Shown: positions 9,545 through 17,642 of the stretch, one piece after another
How the letters are laid out: each line of letters begins with the position of its first letter
Numbering within the stretch: the stretch's first letter is position 1
From: Beta vulgaris subsp. vulgaris
Taxonomy: Eukaryota > Streptophyta > Magnoliopsida > Caryophyllales > Amaranthaceae
DNA: 64,000 nt
Direction of reading: 5' to 3'
NCBI RefSeq assembly: GCF_026745355.1
Contig: NC_079210.1
Coordinates: forward strand, 4,342,784 to 4,406,783
The notes under the pieces: model-generated
What the model saw: the letters and a program-made list of their open reading frames with translations, nothing else
The model's database searches: none
Told to the model about the DNA's origin: nothing
Program-made: the position numbers and the translations under genes

Positions 9545-11464
9545 CAGTACAAGAAAAAGCTTCAATTACGACCAAAAATTACGACCACACGCGTTTCTGG
9601 TCGTAAATAATGAGCATTTACGATTAGATATGCTAATTGGACATAAATAGAAGAAATTATCTACGACGAGACATAATTCTGATCGTAAAATGCTCATTAT
9701 TTACAACCACATCGATTTCTCGTCGTAAATAACGAGCATTTACGACCAGGTCTAGTAAACTGGTCGTAAATATAAGAATTTTATGCGACGAGGCGGAAAT
9801 CTGGTTGTAAATATCAAGATATGAAAATTTGGCCCAAAATAAAAGCGGGATTCTTTCCCCGGTTCTATTTCATTTTTTTAGTTAGCATCACTACATTAGA
9901 GCATCAGATGATTTCCACCAAAACATTTTGCCCAACCACTCGAATTCAATGAATCATCCAGATTTCATCAACTACCAGTACCCCATATTTACCTTTAACC
10001 ATTCATCTTCCCCAATTTTTGTCATGAACCCTAGATCTTATCATTAGACACGTCCCTCACTTTATCTCTCATCACTCAATCTCTATTTTTTTTGGACTCT
10101 CGTCTGTCGATTCACCACTCTCTCACATCTCAAATTTTCTCTTACTTCTCAATTTCTCTCTCACCTCTCAATTTCTAGATCGTACCCTTTGAAAACTAAA
10201 TCGCTCTACTTCATAGTCTAATCTCTCACAACCCTCGAACCCTTATAAACCAGAATTTGTCCTCTTGGTTCCCAGATTTATCATTCGAATTTCAGTGCAG
10301 AATGTCAGATCTATCGACCTTCAACTCGAAAATGGTTTATATCAACACCAACCCTCTAATGGAGGCAACTTTTGCAGCAACAGCCGACAGGGAGATGGTG
10401 TTTTGCAGACATCTCGTTACTGTTATTCAAGCTCGAAGTCCATACCCAAGGAGGATGTACGATTCCGGGGAAGCCTAGTTTAGGTTGATTATGGTGCTTT
10501 GATTATGCTGAATTCTTTCACCTATTTTTAGATCTACTTGAATTTGAGATTGAGATTTTGTTATTTCGATTTTTGGAGTGCAATTTTCATTTTCTAGGGT
10601 AGATTTTTCGATTTTTGGGGTGGGTGGGGGGTTTTCTGTGGTTAGGTGAGGGTGGCGATTGGTTGCTTGTCTGCTGGCGGTGTTGGTGGCGGGGATTCTG
10701 GAGTTCGGAGTTGCGGGTTTTGGTTGGGCTGGGAGTCTGGGTTCGACTGGGGTTGTTGCGGGTTTGCTGGGTTCAGGCGGGGTTTTCTTTTCCATTTTCG
10801 TTTTGGGTTTGGGTTTGGGAGGGTTTTGGTTCGAGGGTGATAGCGGCAGTGGTAGGGTGTTGGTGGCTGGGTTTTGGTGGTTGTGTTGGGGGTTGGGCAG
10901 TGGTGGGGTGTTTTGGGATGCTATTATTGTTTTGTTGTTTTTCCAGATTTTGTTCTAATTTTTTTAAAAAATTTTGCAGATGAAGATGAAGATAATGTTG
11001 GTTGATGAACAATTAATTTTGTTAATTTAAGTTTTTGTATAAATTTAAGTTTCTAGATTTTATTTTTTCTTTTGGTTTCTTGTACCAAATTCATTATTAA
11101 TAAAAATATAGTTTATTATTTTTTCGATGACAATGTTGTTTATTAAATTAACATTAAATGCTAAATACTTGAAATTAGCAACTATGTTTAGTTGCTAATT
11201 TCTTTTTTTTTTTAATTTTTTTTAATCATATTTGCGACCAGAAAATTGGTCGTAGATGACACCCAATTGCGACGAGGTCTAAATCTGGTCGCAAAAGAAC
11301 ATTTACGATGAGAAAGTGAAACTGGTTGTAAAGTTATTTACGACCAAGCTTTTTACGACCATTGACGACCACACGCGTTTCTGGTCGTAAAAGGCTTTTT
11401 GCGACCAGATTTGAACTATTTGCAACCAGAAATCTGGTCGCAAATGGCAGTTTTTCTTGCAGTG
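9545..11464. mobile_element. Non-autonomous CACTA element 1, 1920 bp
   Basis: Ends are CAGTACAAGAAAAAG on the left and the complement of CACTGCAAGAAAAACTGCC on the right (family form CACTACAAGAAAA). The flanking 3-bp duplication TCC is at 9542-9544 and 11465-11467. Subterminal arrays of a short motif, TGGTCGTAAAT or TGGTCGCAAAT in both orientations, occupy 9565-9800 and 11230-11455, the usual transposase-binding arrays of En/Spm elements. The interior has a CT-rich leader-like tract (10040-10250) and a strongly G/T-rich tract (10615-10925). No transposase is encoded. It interrupts the LINE between the codons for RYLG and VPLA. Confidence 0.9.
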
Positions 11465-11467
11465 TCC

Positions 11468-12741
11468 AAGATATCTGAAGGGGAGCTCCCCAATAGGCAT
11501 GTTCATTAAAGTTGCAAGTTGAGTAGTTGAATCTTGACTGATTCCAGTAACATAAATACATCTCTTATCATTGTTGGCTTCAAGTCCTGAAGCTCTTGAA
11601 AATTTATGAAAAGCTTTAAACAATTCCACCACTGAACCCTGATCTGCCCTTGCAAACATGAGTAAGTCATCTGCAAACATTAGATGAGTGAGCTGAATTC
11701 GGTTGCATTTTGGATGATAATTGAAGCTTGAACCCATATTACCCAAGCATCTACTCAAATACTCCATACTGATTGCAAAAAGGAAAGGGGATAAGGGGTC
11801 CCCTTGCCTTAGACCTTTCTTAGCAGGGAATGGTTTAGTGGGACATCCATTCAATAAAATAGAATATGAAACAGTTTGAACACATTGCATAATCCATTGA
11901 ATGAACTGATTAGGAAGTCCCAATTCCTTCAACATACTTTCAAGAAAGACCCGCTCCACAGAGTCATAAGCCTTCCTAATGTCAACTTTAATAACACATC
12001 TAGGAGACATAGACCTCCTGTTATACCCCCTGATTAACTCAGTTGCTAGAAGAATGTTCTCTCCAATATGTCTTCCAGGAATAAACCCCGAATGAGAGTT
12101 ACTCACCACCTCAGAAATCACCTGCTATAGCCTCTTTGTTAGGATCTTTGAGATAATATTGTAGATCATGGTACAACAAGCAATAGGTCTATATTCTTTG
12201 ACCTGAGTGGGGTTTTCAACCTTTTGAATCAAAGTAACATCAGTAATGTTCACTGGAGTATGCATCCTTTTACATTCAAAGAATTCCAGGACCCCTGCAT
12301 AAACTTCAGGTTCGATGATATCCCAAGTCTTCTTGAAAAAAACAGCATTAAATCCATCCAAGCCTGGGGCTTTAGAATCATTTATTGAAAGTAAGGCAGC
12401 ATTAATCTCCTGATGTGAAATTGGTTGTATTAGAGTATTACAAGCCAGTTGTGACAGCCTAGGGCCCTTCTAACCATATCAATATCAATAGCCTCAATGG
12501 TTTCTGAACTGGAACCCAACAACTTTATGTAGAAGGCCTTGATTTCTTCTTCAATTCTAGTGGAATCAGTGAGAACCTCCCCTTGTGAGCTATGAAGCAC
12601 AGTAATTTTACTTTTAGCATTTCTCACTTTGATAGCAGTGAAATAGAATATAGAATTAGCATCTCCTTGAGATAACCAATTAATTCTAGCTTTCTGTCTA
12701 AGCACACTCATATCAATAAGAGACCACTTCCTTAAAGATTC
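11468..12741 (-). pseudogene. LINE reverse transcriptase core
   Basis: Read leftward: RINWLSQGDANS, the linker upstream of the polymerase; LIQKVENPTQVKEYRPIACC; GFIPGRHIGEN; IKVDIRKAYDS (first catalytic Asp region); KKGLRQGDPLSPFLF; and LMFADDLLMFA, the FADD catalytic motif, all intact. The frame breaks near 12122 and 12362-12430, so the protein is not made as one chain. It stops at PFRYLG, where the CACTA element starts; the frame resumes as LGVPLA on the other side. The enzyme would copy LINE RNA at a nicked chromosomal target. Confidence 0.88.
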
Positions 12742-12767
12742 CTAATTTTAGTTTTGCCCTTGCTAGA

Positions 12768-13217
12768 ATGTCGAAATATCAAATTAAGCTTCAAGTTGGT
12801 GGGGATTTTGTGAAGAAGATTATTAAAGGGAGGAAGGTGGTTCAGTATGAAGGGGAGTTCAGTTACCTTAGTTGTCAAATAGAGAAAGAATTAATTAATT
12901 TGAGGTATTTATGGGGAATGGCAGAGAATGCATATGCTGCTAGTAGTATGAGTTTGCCAAGTAGATTGATGTTTCATTTTAGTGAGACGGGTAAAACATT
13001 AAGCACTGGGTTAGTTGAAGTGACAAACCAAGAGTCCATTTCATTGTGGCTTGAAATTGTTGACAAAAGCCAAACTTTGGACTGCTTTTGCACAGTTGTT
13101 AGCTCTCCTACACAAGAACAAATTTCAACCCAAAAAGCCACTCAACAAAAGCCCACTTTGAGACCCAATACAAGAAACTCCACAACTTCTTCTACATTCT
13201 CTATTTGTTTAGATTAG
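12768..13217 (+). CDS. Small MULE-borne protein, possible PB1-like N-terminal domain
   Basis: 149 codons starting two bases after a predicted splice acceptor. The first 25 residues (MSKYQIKLQVGGDFVKK, then VVQYEGE) resemble the opening of plant MULE transposase proteins, a PB1-like domain of the form LKIHHGGKFV...Y-GG. The middle contains two Trp (RYLWGM, ISLWLEIV), and the tail is rich in Thr, Ser, Pro and Gln. It has none of the DDE catalytic domain, so it is at best an N-terminal remnant. Family assignment rests on pattern memory alone and is tentative; it could be a captured host fragment. It ends just before the right terminal repeat and would be expressed from the left one. Confidence 0.5.
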   Translation: MSKYQIKLQVGGDFVKKIIKGRKVVQYEGEFSYLSCQIEKELINLRYLWGMAENAYAASSMSLPSRLMFHFSETGKTLSTGLVEVTNQESISLWLEIVDKSQTLDCFCTVVSSPTQEQISTQKATQQKPTLRPNTRNSTTSSTFSICLD

Positions 13218-13304
13218 GTTTGTCAATGTTAGAGATATATATACATAGGTCAAAGTCGAGGAAAATTGGCGGAAAATTTAATAAAAAAGCGTGTCAACAG
13301 GCCT

Positions 13305-13451
13305 CACTGTTAACGGAGTCACCTTTTTCAGTTAAGAGGTGGGTATTTAAAAACGTGAAGCTAAGTAGAGGTGGTTATTTAAATGCAAATGAAATTGGGG
13401 TGGTTATTTTGAAACAGGGGTATCTGACAGGTGGTTATTCACAATTTTTCC
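13305..13451. repeat. MULE right terminal inverted repeat
   Basis: Inverted copy of 7802-7948. The adjoining 13207-13304 is closely matched by 2652-2750, which defines the subterminal region shared by the two family members. Confidence 0.9.
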
Positions 13452-13572
13452 TTTTTCTTATAACAAATAAGAGGAACATAACACAAACAATATATTTACA
13501 TACACAAACAACATGTGATATACACAAACAACATTGGTTACAGGAAAACTTATATGTAACACATCTAACTGT

Positions 13573-14030
13573 TAGATGTTTATCATCCCTCGATGACACG
13601 CCATGTAAAATATTGGACTGTGATATATATTCAGTGTTAAATGACGTGTAAACCTTGGATTCTCATAGTTCTTGCACAAAAAGACCTAGGAGAGAGGTAT
13701 GCTATATTTTCCTATAGCTCTACTTTTTCTGTGCTCTATTACTAGTGCTGAGGTTTTGTAAATGTCCTCGAGCTTCCATTCATAACTGTAATATTTGGGC
13801 TACTACTTAGCATAGCTCAGTTAGCTAGATTATGGATGTGTGAAGTTCTTACCTTGTGTGATAGCAGCATCAGTTATTCTCCTTGCTAAGTATACAATCC
13901 ATCCGAAAAAACACCCATGGGTCTATAATTTAAACCTCAATTTTCTGTGTAGTAATGTAATGTAATGTGAAATGGAAGTTAAAGTAGTTGATTGTGCATT
14001 TTTACAAAATTCAAGCTTGCAAAGTTACAT
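13573..14030. other. Spacer right of the nested stack
   Basis: No gene found. If the copia LTR at 7352 once had an internal region and 3' LTR, some should be here, but I see no TGTTAAAGATACG-like copy or coding motif. Confidence 0.35.
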
Positions 14031-14039
14031 AGTGATGAA

Positions 14040-14308
14040 CCAAGCCAATCCTGACTATGGTCTGAGATGGCACTCGTGGCCACCGTAAAGGACAAAACAA
14101 AGGAATCTTCTCTCCAGTCAGACTCATCTTAGTCGTATACGTGTCAGCGGATTGCGCATCTTGTCAGATGAACATTACTCCTATAAATAGCCAAATGGTA
14201 CTCTTCTGCAGGTACATTCTCTGACACCAAAAATAGCTTATATATCTCTCTCTACTTTCTCTCTCTAAATCCTTCACGGACATATATATAGAGGCCGAAA
14301 GAAAGAAA
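14040..14308 (+). promoter_or_regulatory. Probable gypsy LTR fragment with TATA box
   Basis: CCTATAAATAGCC at about 14180-14192 is a strong TATA box. It is followed by a CT-rich leader (CTCTCTCTACTTTCTCTCTC at 14250) and then, without gag or protease, by reverse transcriptase codons at 14309. This suggests a piece of the 5' LTR joined to pol by an internal deletion. The LTR start is not defined and no primer-binding site is visible, so this is inference from position and promoter composition. Confidence 0.4.
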
Positions 14309-14640
14309 GCTACTTTCATCATGGATTGTGGTGTTTATAACTATAAAGCAATGCCCTTTGGCTTGAGAAATGTTGGAGCCACATACGAGAAGTTGGTCGA
14401 CAAAGTATTCGCAGACCAGAAGGGGAGGAACTTTGAAGTTTATGTTACGATTCAATCGTCAAAAGTAGACTGATCACGAACACTTTGACGACCTGAAAGA
14501 AACTTTCAGCACTTTGAGAAGATACAAGATAAAGCTCAACCCAAAGAAATGTTCTTTGGAGTAAGAGTAGAGAAATTTTTGGGACTTGTGGTTAGTAAGA
14601 GAGGAATTATATTGCCGCTAACCCGGGCAAGGTCAAGAAA
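14309..14640 (+). pseudogene. Ty3/gypsy reverse transcriptase fragment
   Basis: The frame opens with ATFIMDCGVYNYKAMPFGL-R-N-GATY, the B and C blocks of gypsy reverse transcriptase, and continues to FEVYV, where the catalytic YVDD should be. Here it reads YVTI and then shifts frame. A second frame gives DHFDDL-like and TLRRYKIKLNPKKCSFGV, followed by FLGLVVSKRGI, the conserved thumb region. The N-terminal third and all of gag and protease are absent. Catalytically dead. Confidence 0.85.
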
Positions 14641-15050
14641 ATTGTCGATTTGTCGGAACCAAAAGGCGTCAAGGATATACAGAAGTTGACAGGAAGGATG
14701 GCTACTTTGACTCGTTTCATTTCAAAGTCGACTGATAAGGCCTTACCTTTCTTCTCGATGTTAAGAGGAAATAAAAATTTTGAATGGGGAGATGAGCAGA
14801 GCAAATCCTTCATTGCGGTCCAGGAGCATTTGAAAACTCTCCCTGCCATTTCTCTTCCAAAGATAGGAGATATTCTGTACATCTCGACCTCGCCAAGAAC
14901 TGTTGCGTCCGTTTTGTTGGTAGAGAAGGAAAAGCCGTTATTAGTTGGTTAAGAAGATGTTGTTGGCAGTGATAATTGCTGTAAGAAAACTCAAACCATA
15001 TTTCGACTATCATCCCATCCATGTTTTAACAAATCAGCCTTAGAAAAAGC
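14641..15050 (+). pseudogene. Ty3/gypsy first RNase H domain
   Basis: The frame 14650-14952 gives KDIQKLTGRMATLTRFIS and RGNKNFEWGDEQSKSF, the connection between reverse transcriptase and RNase H, followed by ISTSPRTVASVLL, where the usual active-site Asp of (Y/L)xDAS is replaced. After a stop, AVIIAVRKLKPYFDYHPI continues the domain in another frame. The domain is broken by at least one stop and a frameshift. Confidence 0.8.
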
Positions 15051-15060
15051 CCTGCAGAAA

Positions 15061-15681
15061 ATGGATAATTCAGGACGCCTTCTGAAATGGGCAGTCAAAT
15101 TATCCGAGTATGACATCCAGTACAAGCCTAGAGCCGCCATCAAGGCACATGCGCTGGCGGATTTCATTGTAGAAGCATCCTATGAGGAAGAGCAGCAGGT
15201 TAAAAAGGAGACATGGATGTTAGAAGTAGATGGCTCCTCCGCGAGTGGATCAGGGGTCAACATTGTAATGACTAGTTCGAAAGGAAATACTTTTGAGTAC
15301 ACCATAAAATTCACATTCCCGTCACCAAATAACGAAGCAGAGTATGAGGAGACGATTGATGGATTAAGAATGTGTATAGCTTCTAGAGCAAAGAGCGCAT
15401 CACTAAAAATGGTCTCACAACTTGTCAATGGGCAATTGAAAGGAGAGTTTGAGGTCCGAGAAGCGAATACGCAGAAGTACGTTGAAAAGGCCAAAGAAAT
15501 GATAGCCCAGTTGGATCATTTCGAAATTCAAGCCATTCCTAGGGCTGACAACATCAAGGAACATGCGTTGTCAAAGCTAGCGAGCTTTGATTCTTTGAAT
15601 ATAGAAAGGTTCGTTATTGTAGAAGTTCTAATTGAAAAAAGTGTTATCAAGAAGATTCTGACTGCGATCAACATTAATTAG
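15061..15681 (+). pseudogene. Second (archaeal-type) RNase H of a Tat-lineage gypsy element
   Basis: 206 codons, the longest intact frame of the element. It starts with the tail of the first RNase H (GRLLKWAVKLSEYDIQYKPR and HALADFI), then has WMLEVDGSSASGSG (first catalytic Asp), NNEAEYE (catalytic Glu) and MVSQLVNGQ, where the third catalytic Asp of DSQLV is Val. It ends with IPRADNIKEHALSKLAS, the terminal catalytic block. A duplicated RNase H between pol and integrase is the hallmark of the Tat lineage (Tat/Ogre/Retand type). The Val replacement predicts loss of activity. Confidence 0.88.
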
Positions 15682-15699
15682 TAAGGTGAATGGTTCAGT

Positions 15700-16480
15700 G
15701 AGCTGGTGGCTTACAAGTTGTCGGGTTCACTTCCTCAGAACGCTATGGAGGCTAGGAAATTAAAACGATAGGTCAATTGCAACGTCACCTACCAGGATGA
15801 GTTATATAAGAAGTCCTTTAGCTTGCCATTGTTGAAATACACAATGGCATGGGAGTCTGGGAAAATACTGGAAGAAATTCACGAGGGAATTTGTGGGAAT
15901 CATATTGGCGGAAAGGCGCTGACATTGAAAGGTCTTAGAGTCAGGTTCTATTGGCCAAGTATGCTGGCGGATGCACATAATTATCTGAAGAAATATGACA
16001 AATGTAAGAAGTTTGCTCCTATCATCAATAGGCTCGCAAACGACCTCCAACCAATACTGTGTCCGATACCATTTGCGTAGTGGGGTTTGGATATCCTTGG
16101 ATCGTTTACAACGGCTACTGGCGATCGAATATTTTTAATTTTTTGCATCGACTATTTTACAAAGTGGATGGAGGCTGAACCAAGAGAAAAGATAAATTCA
16201 AACCAAATCAAGAAGTTTATTTGGAATAACATAATAGCAAGGTTTGAAATACCAGCAATAATAGTTTTTCATCACCGAGTACAATTTGATTAACGACCAC
16301 TCAAAAGTTTCTTGCCCGAGTTCAAAGTGAAGTTTGCATTTTCAGTCATATGTCATCGATAGAGTAATGGACAAGCTGAAGCCGCGAAGAAACACATTAT
16401 GGGGGTCCTTAAGAAGAAGTAGTTGGACGAATTCAAGGGAGCTTGGGTCAACATGGTCCCAACAGTATTATGGGCCTACA
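15700..16480 (+). pseudogene. Tat-lineage integrase, degenerate
   Basis: Frame 15823-16080 has the zinc-binding HHCC region in part (IHEGICGNHIGGKAL, FYWPSM, YDKCKKFAP). Frame 16087-16293 has WGLDILG (first Asp of the DDE core) and CIDYFTKWMEAEP. The second Asp block, normally TDNGxQF, reads FHHRVQFD and has lost it. A shifted frame at 16370 gives SNGQAEAAKKHI, the third block with its Glu. Several stops separate these frames. The enzyme would insert the cDNA into chromosomal DNA; this copy cannot. Confidence 0.85.
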
Positions 16481-16895
16481 GAAGAACTAAAAAAGAAGCG
16501 ACCAGAGAAAGTTGGGTCGGAAGCGGTCTTGCTAGTAGAAGTTGGTTTACCATTCTATCGGATCAAAAGCACAAAGATCTAGAGAGTGACCAGGCTTTAA
16601 GGGAAAATTTGGATTTCCTACCAGAGATAAGGTTGGTAGCGGAACTCAGGGTTGCAGCATACAAGGATCGTATCAGCAAAGTCTATAATAAAAGGGTTTT
16701 GGAAAGGTCGTTAAGGCTTAGAGATATGGTGCTGCGAAAGACAATCGCCACTGGAAAAGCTCACACAGTAAGGAAGCTTAAAGCCAATTAGGATGGGTCA
16801 TATCAAATAGCCAAGGAAATTGTTCCCAGCTCGTTTGCTCTGAAGACAATCGATGGCATCGAGAGCTTAAACATTGATGGAATGCTAGAGTTTTA
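16481..16895 (+). pseudogene. Integrase C-terminal region
   Basis: AYRRTKKEATRESW, then LRVAAYKDRISKVYNKRV and LRLRDMVLRKT match the usual integrase tail of Tat elements (AYKxRMxxYYNKRV, GDLVLRK). The last frame, SYQIAKEIVPSSFALKTIDG and LNIDGMLEF, is the end of the polyprotein. A stop after KLKAN splits it. The end at about 16895 marks the pol boundary; downstream is the Tat 3' region. Confidence 0.8.
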
Positions 16896-17642
16896 AATAA
16901 GAATTATGTTTAGACATTTTATGTAATGGGCCGAGAGCCACCATTTTTCTCGTCTATATAATATAAACATCTGTTAGCGGTCCATTAATTATCTTTCATT
17001 TGGTTTTACAAGAAATAAAAATGTAAGATGTACGATTTAATTGTATACCATTGAATTCATTAACTGCCAGCTAACAGGCCAAATAGTACATCAAGACCAT
17101 ATGAGAGGTCAAGTGTACAAACGGCTAAATAATATGCCAAATGTAAAAGCGGCCAAATGACATCCAAAATAAATAATTAAGACCATATATATAACAGGTT
17201 ATGAGTACAAACAACCATATAATAGGCTAAATACAAAAGCGGCCATATAACAGGCCCCAATGGCCAGATAATAGGCCGAATATAAAAACGGACCATATAA
17301 CAGGCCCCAACGGCCAAATAACAAGCCAAGTGTAATAATGGCCATATAAGAGGCCTCAGCCAAATGACAGGCACAATATGTCTGCAACGAGGCTCTTTAT
17401 GGCAACATTCACGGACATTATAAAAACATACATATACAGATCATATAACATATCAAAAAAGAAAGTGAAAACAGAACCAAGAGCAAAGGATTATGGATAC
17501 TTAAACGCTAACTACTGGCATGGCGGCCAACTACAGGCAAAAATGTAGGCAACCATCAAAGAAAACATTTAAAAATTCGTAACAATAGTTGCAGTCTAAG
17601 TCTATTGAGGTTACATGCCAAAATGGGTCGAATTCAAAGACT
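16896..17642. other. Gypsy 3' non-coding region
   Basis: Sequence between the end of pol and the end of the antisense gene. Apart from the tandem repeat at 17077-17373 it has no open frame of note. Confidence 0.5.
17077..17373 (+). repeat. Degenerate GGCC-rich tandem repeat in the gypsy 3' region
   Basis: About ten irregular units built on GGCCATATAACAGGCC, GGCCAAATAA(C/T)A and AAATATAAAAGC, with spacing of roughly 22-48 bp. Tandem repeats between integrase and the 3' LTR are known in Tat/Ogre elements, and this position fits. The GGCC core is palindromic, so each unit can pair with its neighbours. Confidence 0.8.

Larger units (their letters stand above)
8368..12742 (-). mobile_element. 5'-truncated LINE (L1 type) in the MULE intron, split by a CACTA element
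   Basis: A run of 19 T at 8369-8387 is the poly(A) tail of an element read on the minus strand. Coding motifs then follow in LINE order from right to left: linker and reverse transcriptase (12741-11468), post-RT region (9544-9275), zinc-binding domain (8675-9226). The upstream limit is about 12742, so the endonuclease and ORF1 are missing, the usual result of incomplete reverse transcription. TAATT-GTTGTTGATTGCC on the left and TAATTTTAGTTTTGCCC on the right may be a decayed target duplication. Without the CACTA insertion the LINE is about 2.45 kb. Confidence 0.85.
8239..12766 (+). other. Intron of the MULE gene, host of the LINE insertion
   Basis: A splice donor CAAG|GTAAAA ends the leader at 8238/8239. 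A pyrimidine-rich acceptor TTGCCCTTGCTAG ends at 12766, two bases before the ATG of the ORF. Without the LINE the intron would be about 150 bp, normal for a plant 5'-UTR intron. The LINE sits antisense inside it, so transcripts of the MULE gene would now carry a 4.4-kb antisense LINE unless spliced out. Prediction from consensus signals only. Confidence 0.5.
7802..13451 (+). mobile_element. MULE with 147-bp TIRs and 9-bp TSD, enlarged by nested insertions
   Basis: The ends are perfect inverted copies starting GGAAAAATTGTGAATAACC. They are flanked by an exact 9-bp direct repeat, TTTTTCTTA, at 7793-7801 and 13452-13460, the target-duplication length of Mutator-like elements. The left terminal repeat is followed by a pyrimidine-rich leader and a splice donor, and the right end carries a 149-codon ORF. 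Removing the LINE at 8368-12742 leaves an original element of about 1.28 kb. It has no DDE transposase and is therefore non-autonomous. A truncated relative is at 2578-2879. Confidence 0.9.
7679..13572. mobile_element. Palindromic MITE (about 240 bp) split by a MULE
   Basis: The 120 bp left of the MULE (7679-7792) is an imperfect reverse complement of the 110 bp right of it (13461-13572). Both carry the phrase ACACAAACAACAT(A)TGTGATAT in one or more copies and both end in AACAGTTAGATGTGTTA. Removing the MULE and one copy of its target duplication restores a single stem-loop of about 240 bp. The left arm has an extra internal copy of the 22-bp GTGTATATCACATATGTTGTTT unit. I could not find a convincing target duplication for the MITE itself. 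Confidence 0.65.

Noticed and set aside
10615..10983. Overlapping Gly/Trp-rich open frames of 64-122 codons
   Set aside because: They arise from a G/T-skewed low-complexity tract inside a CACTA element that lacks stops in several frames at once; no protein family is recognisable.
13573..14030. 3' LTR partner of the copia LTR at 7352
   Set aside because: No segment resembling its terminal sequence or interior was found right of the nested stack.
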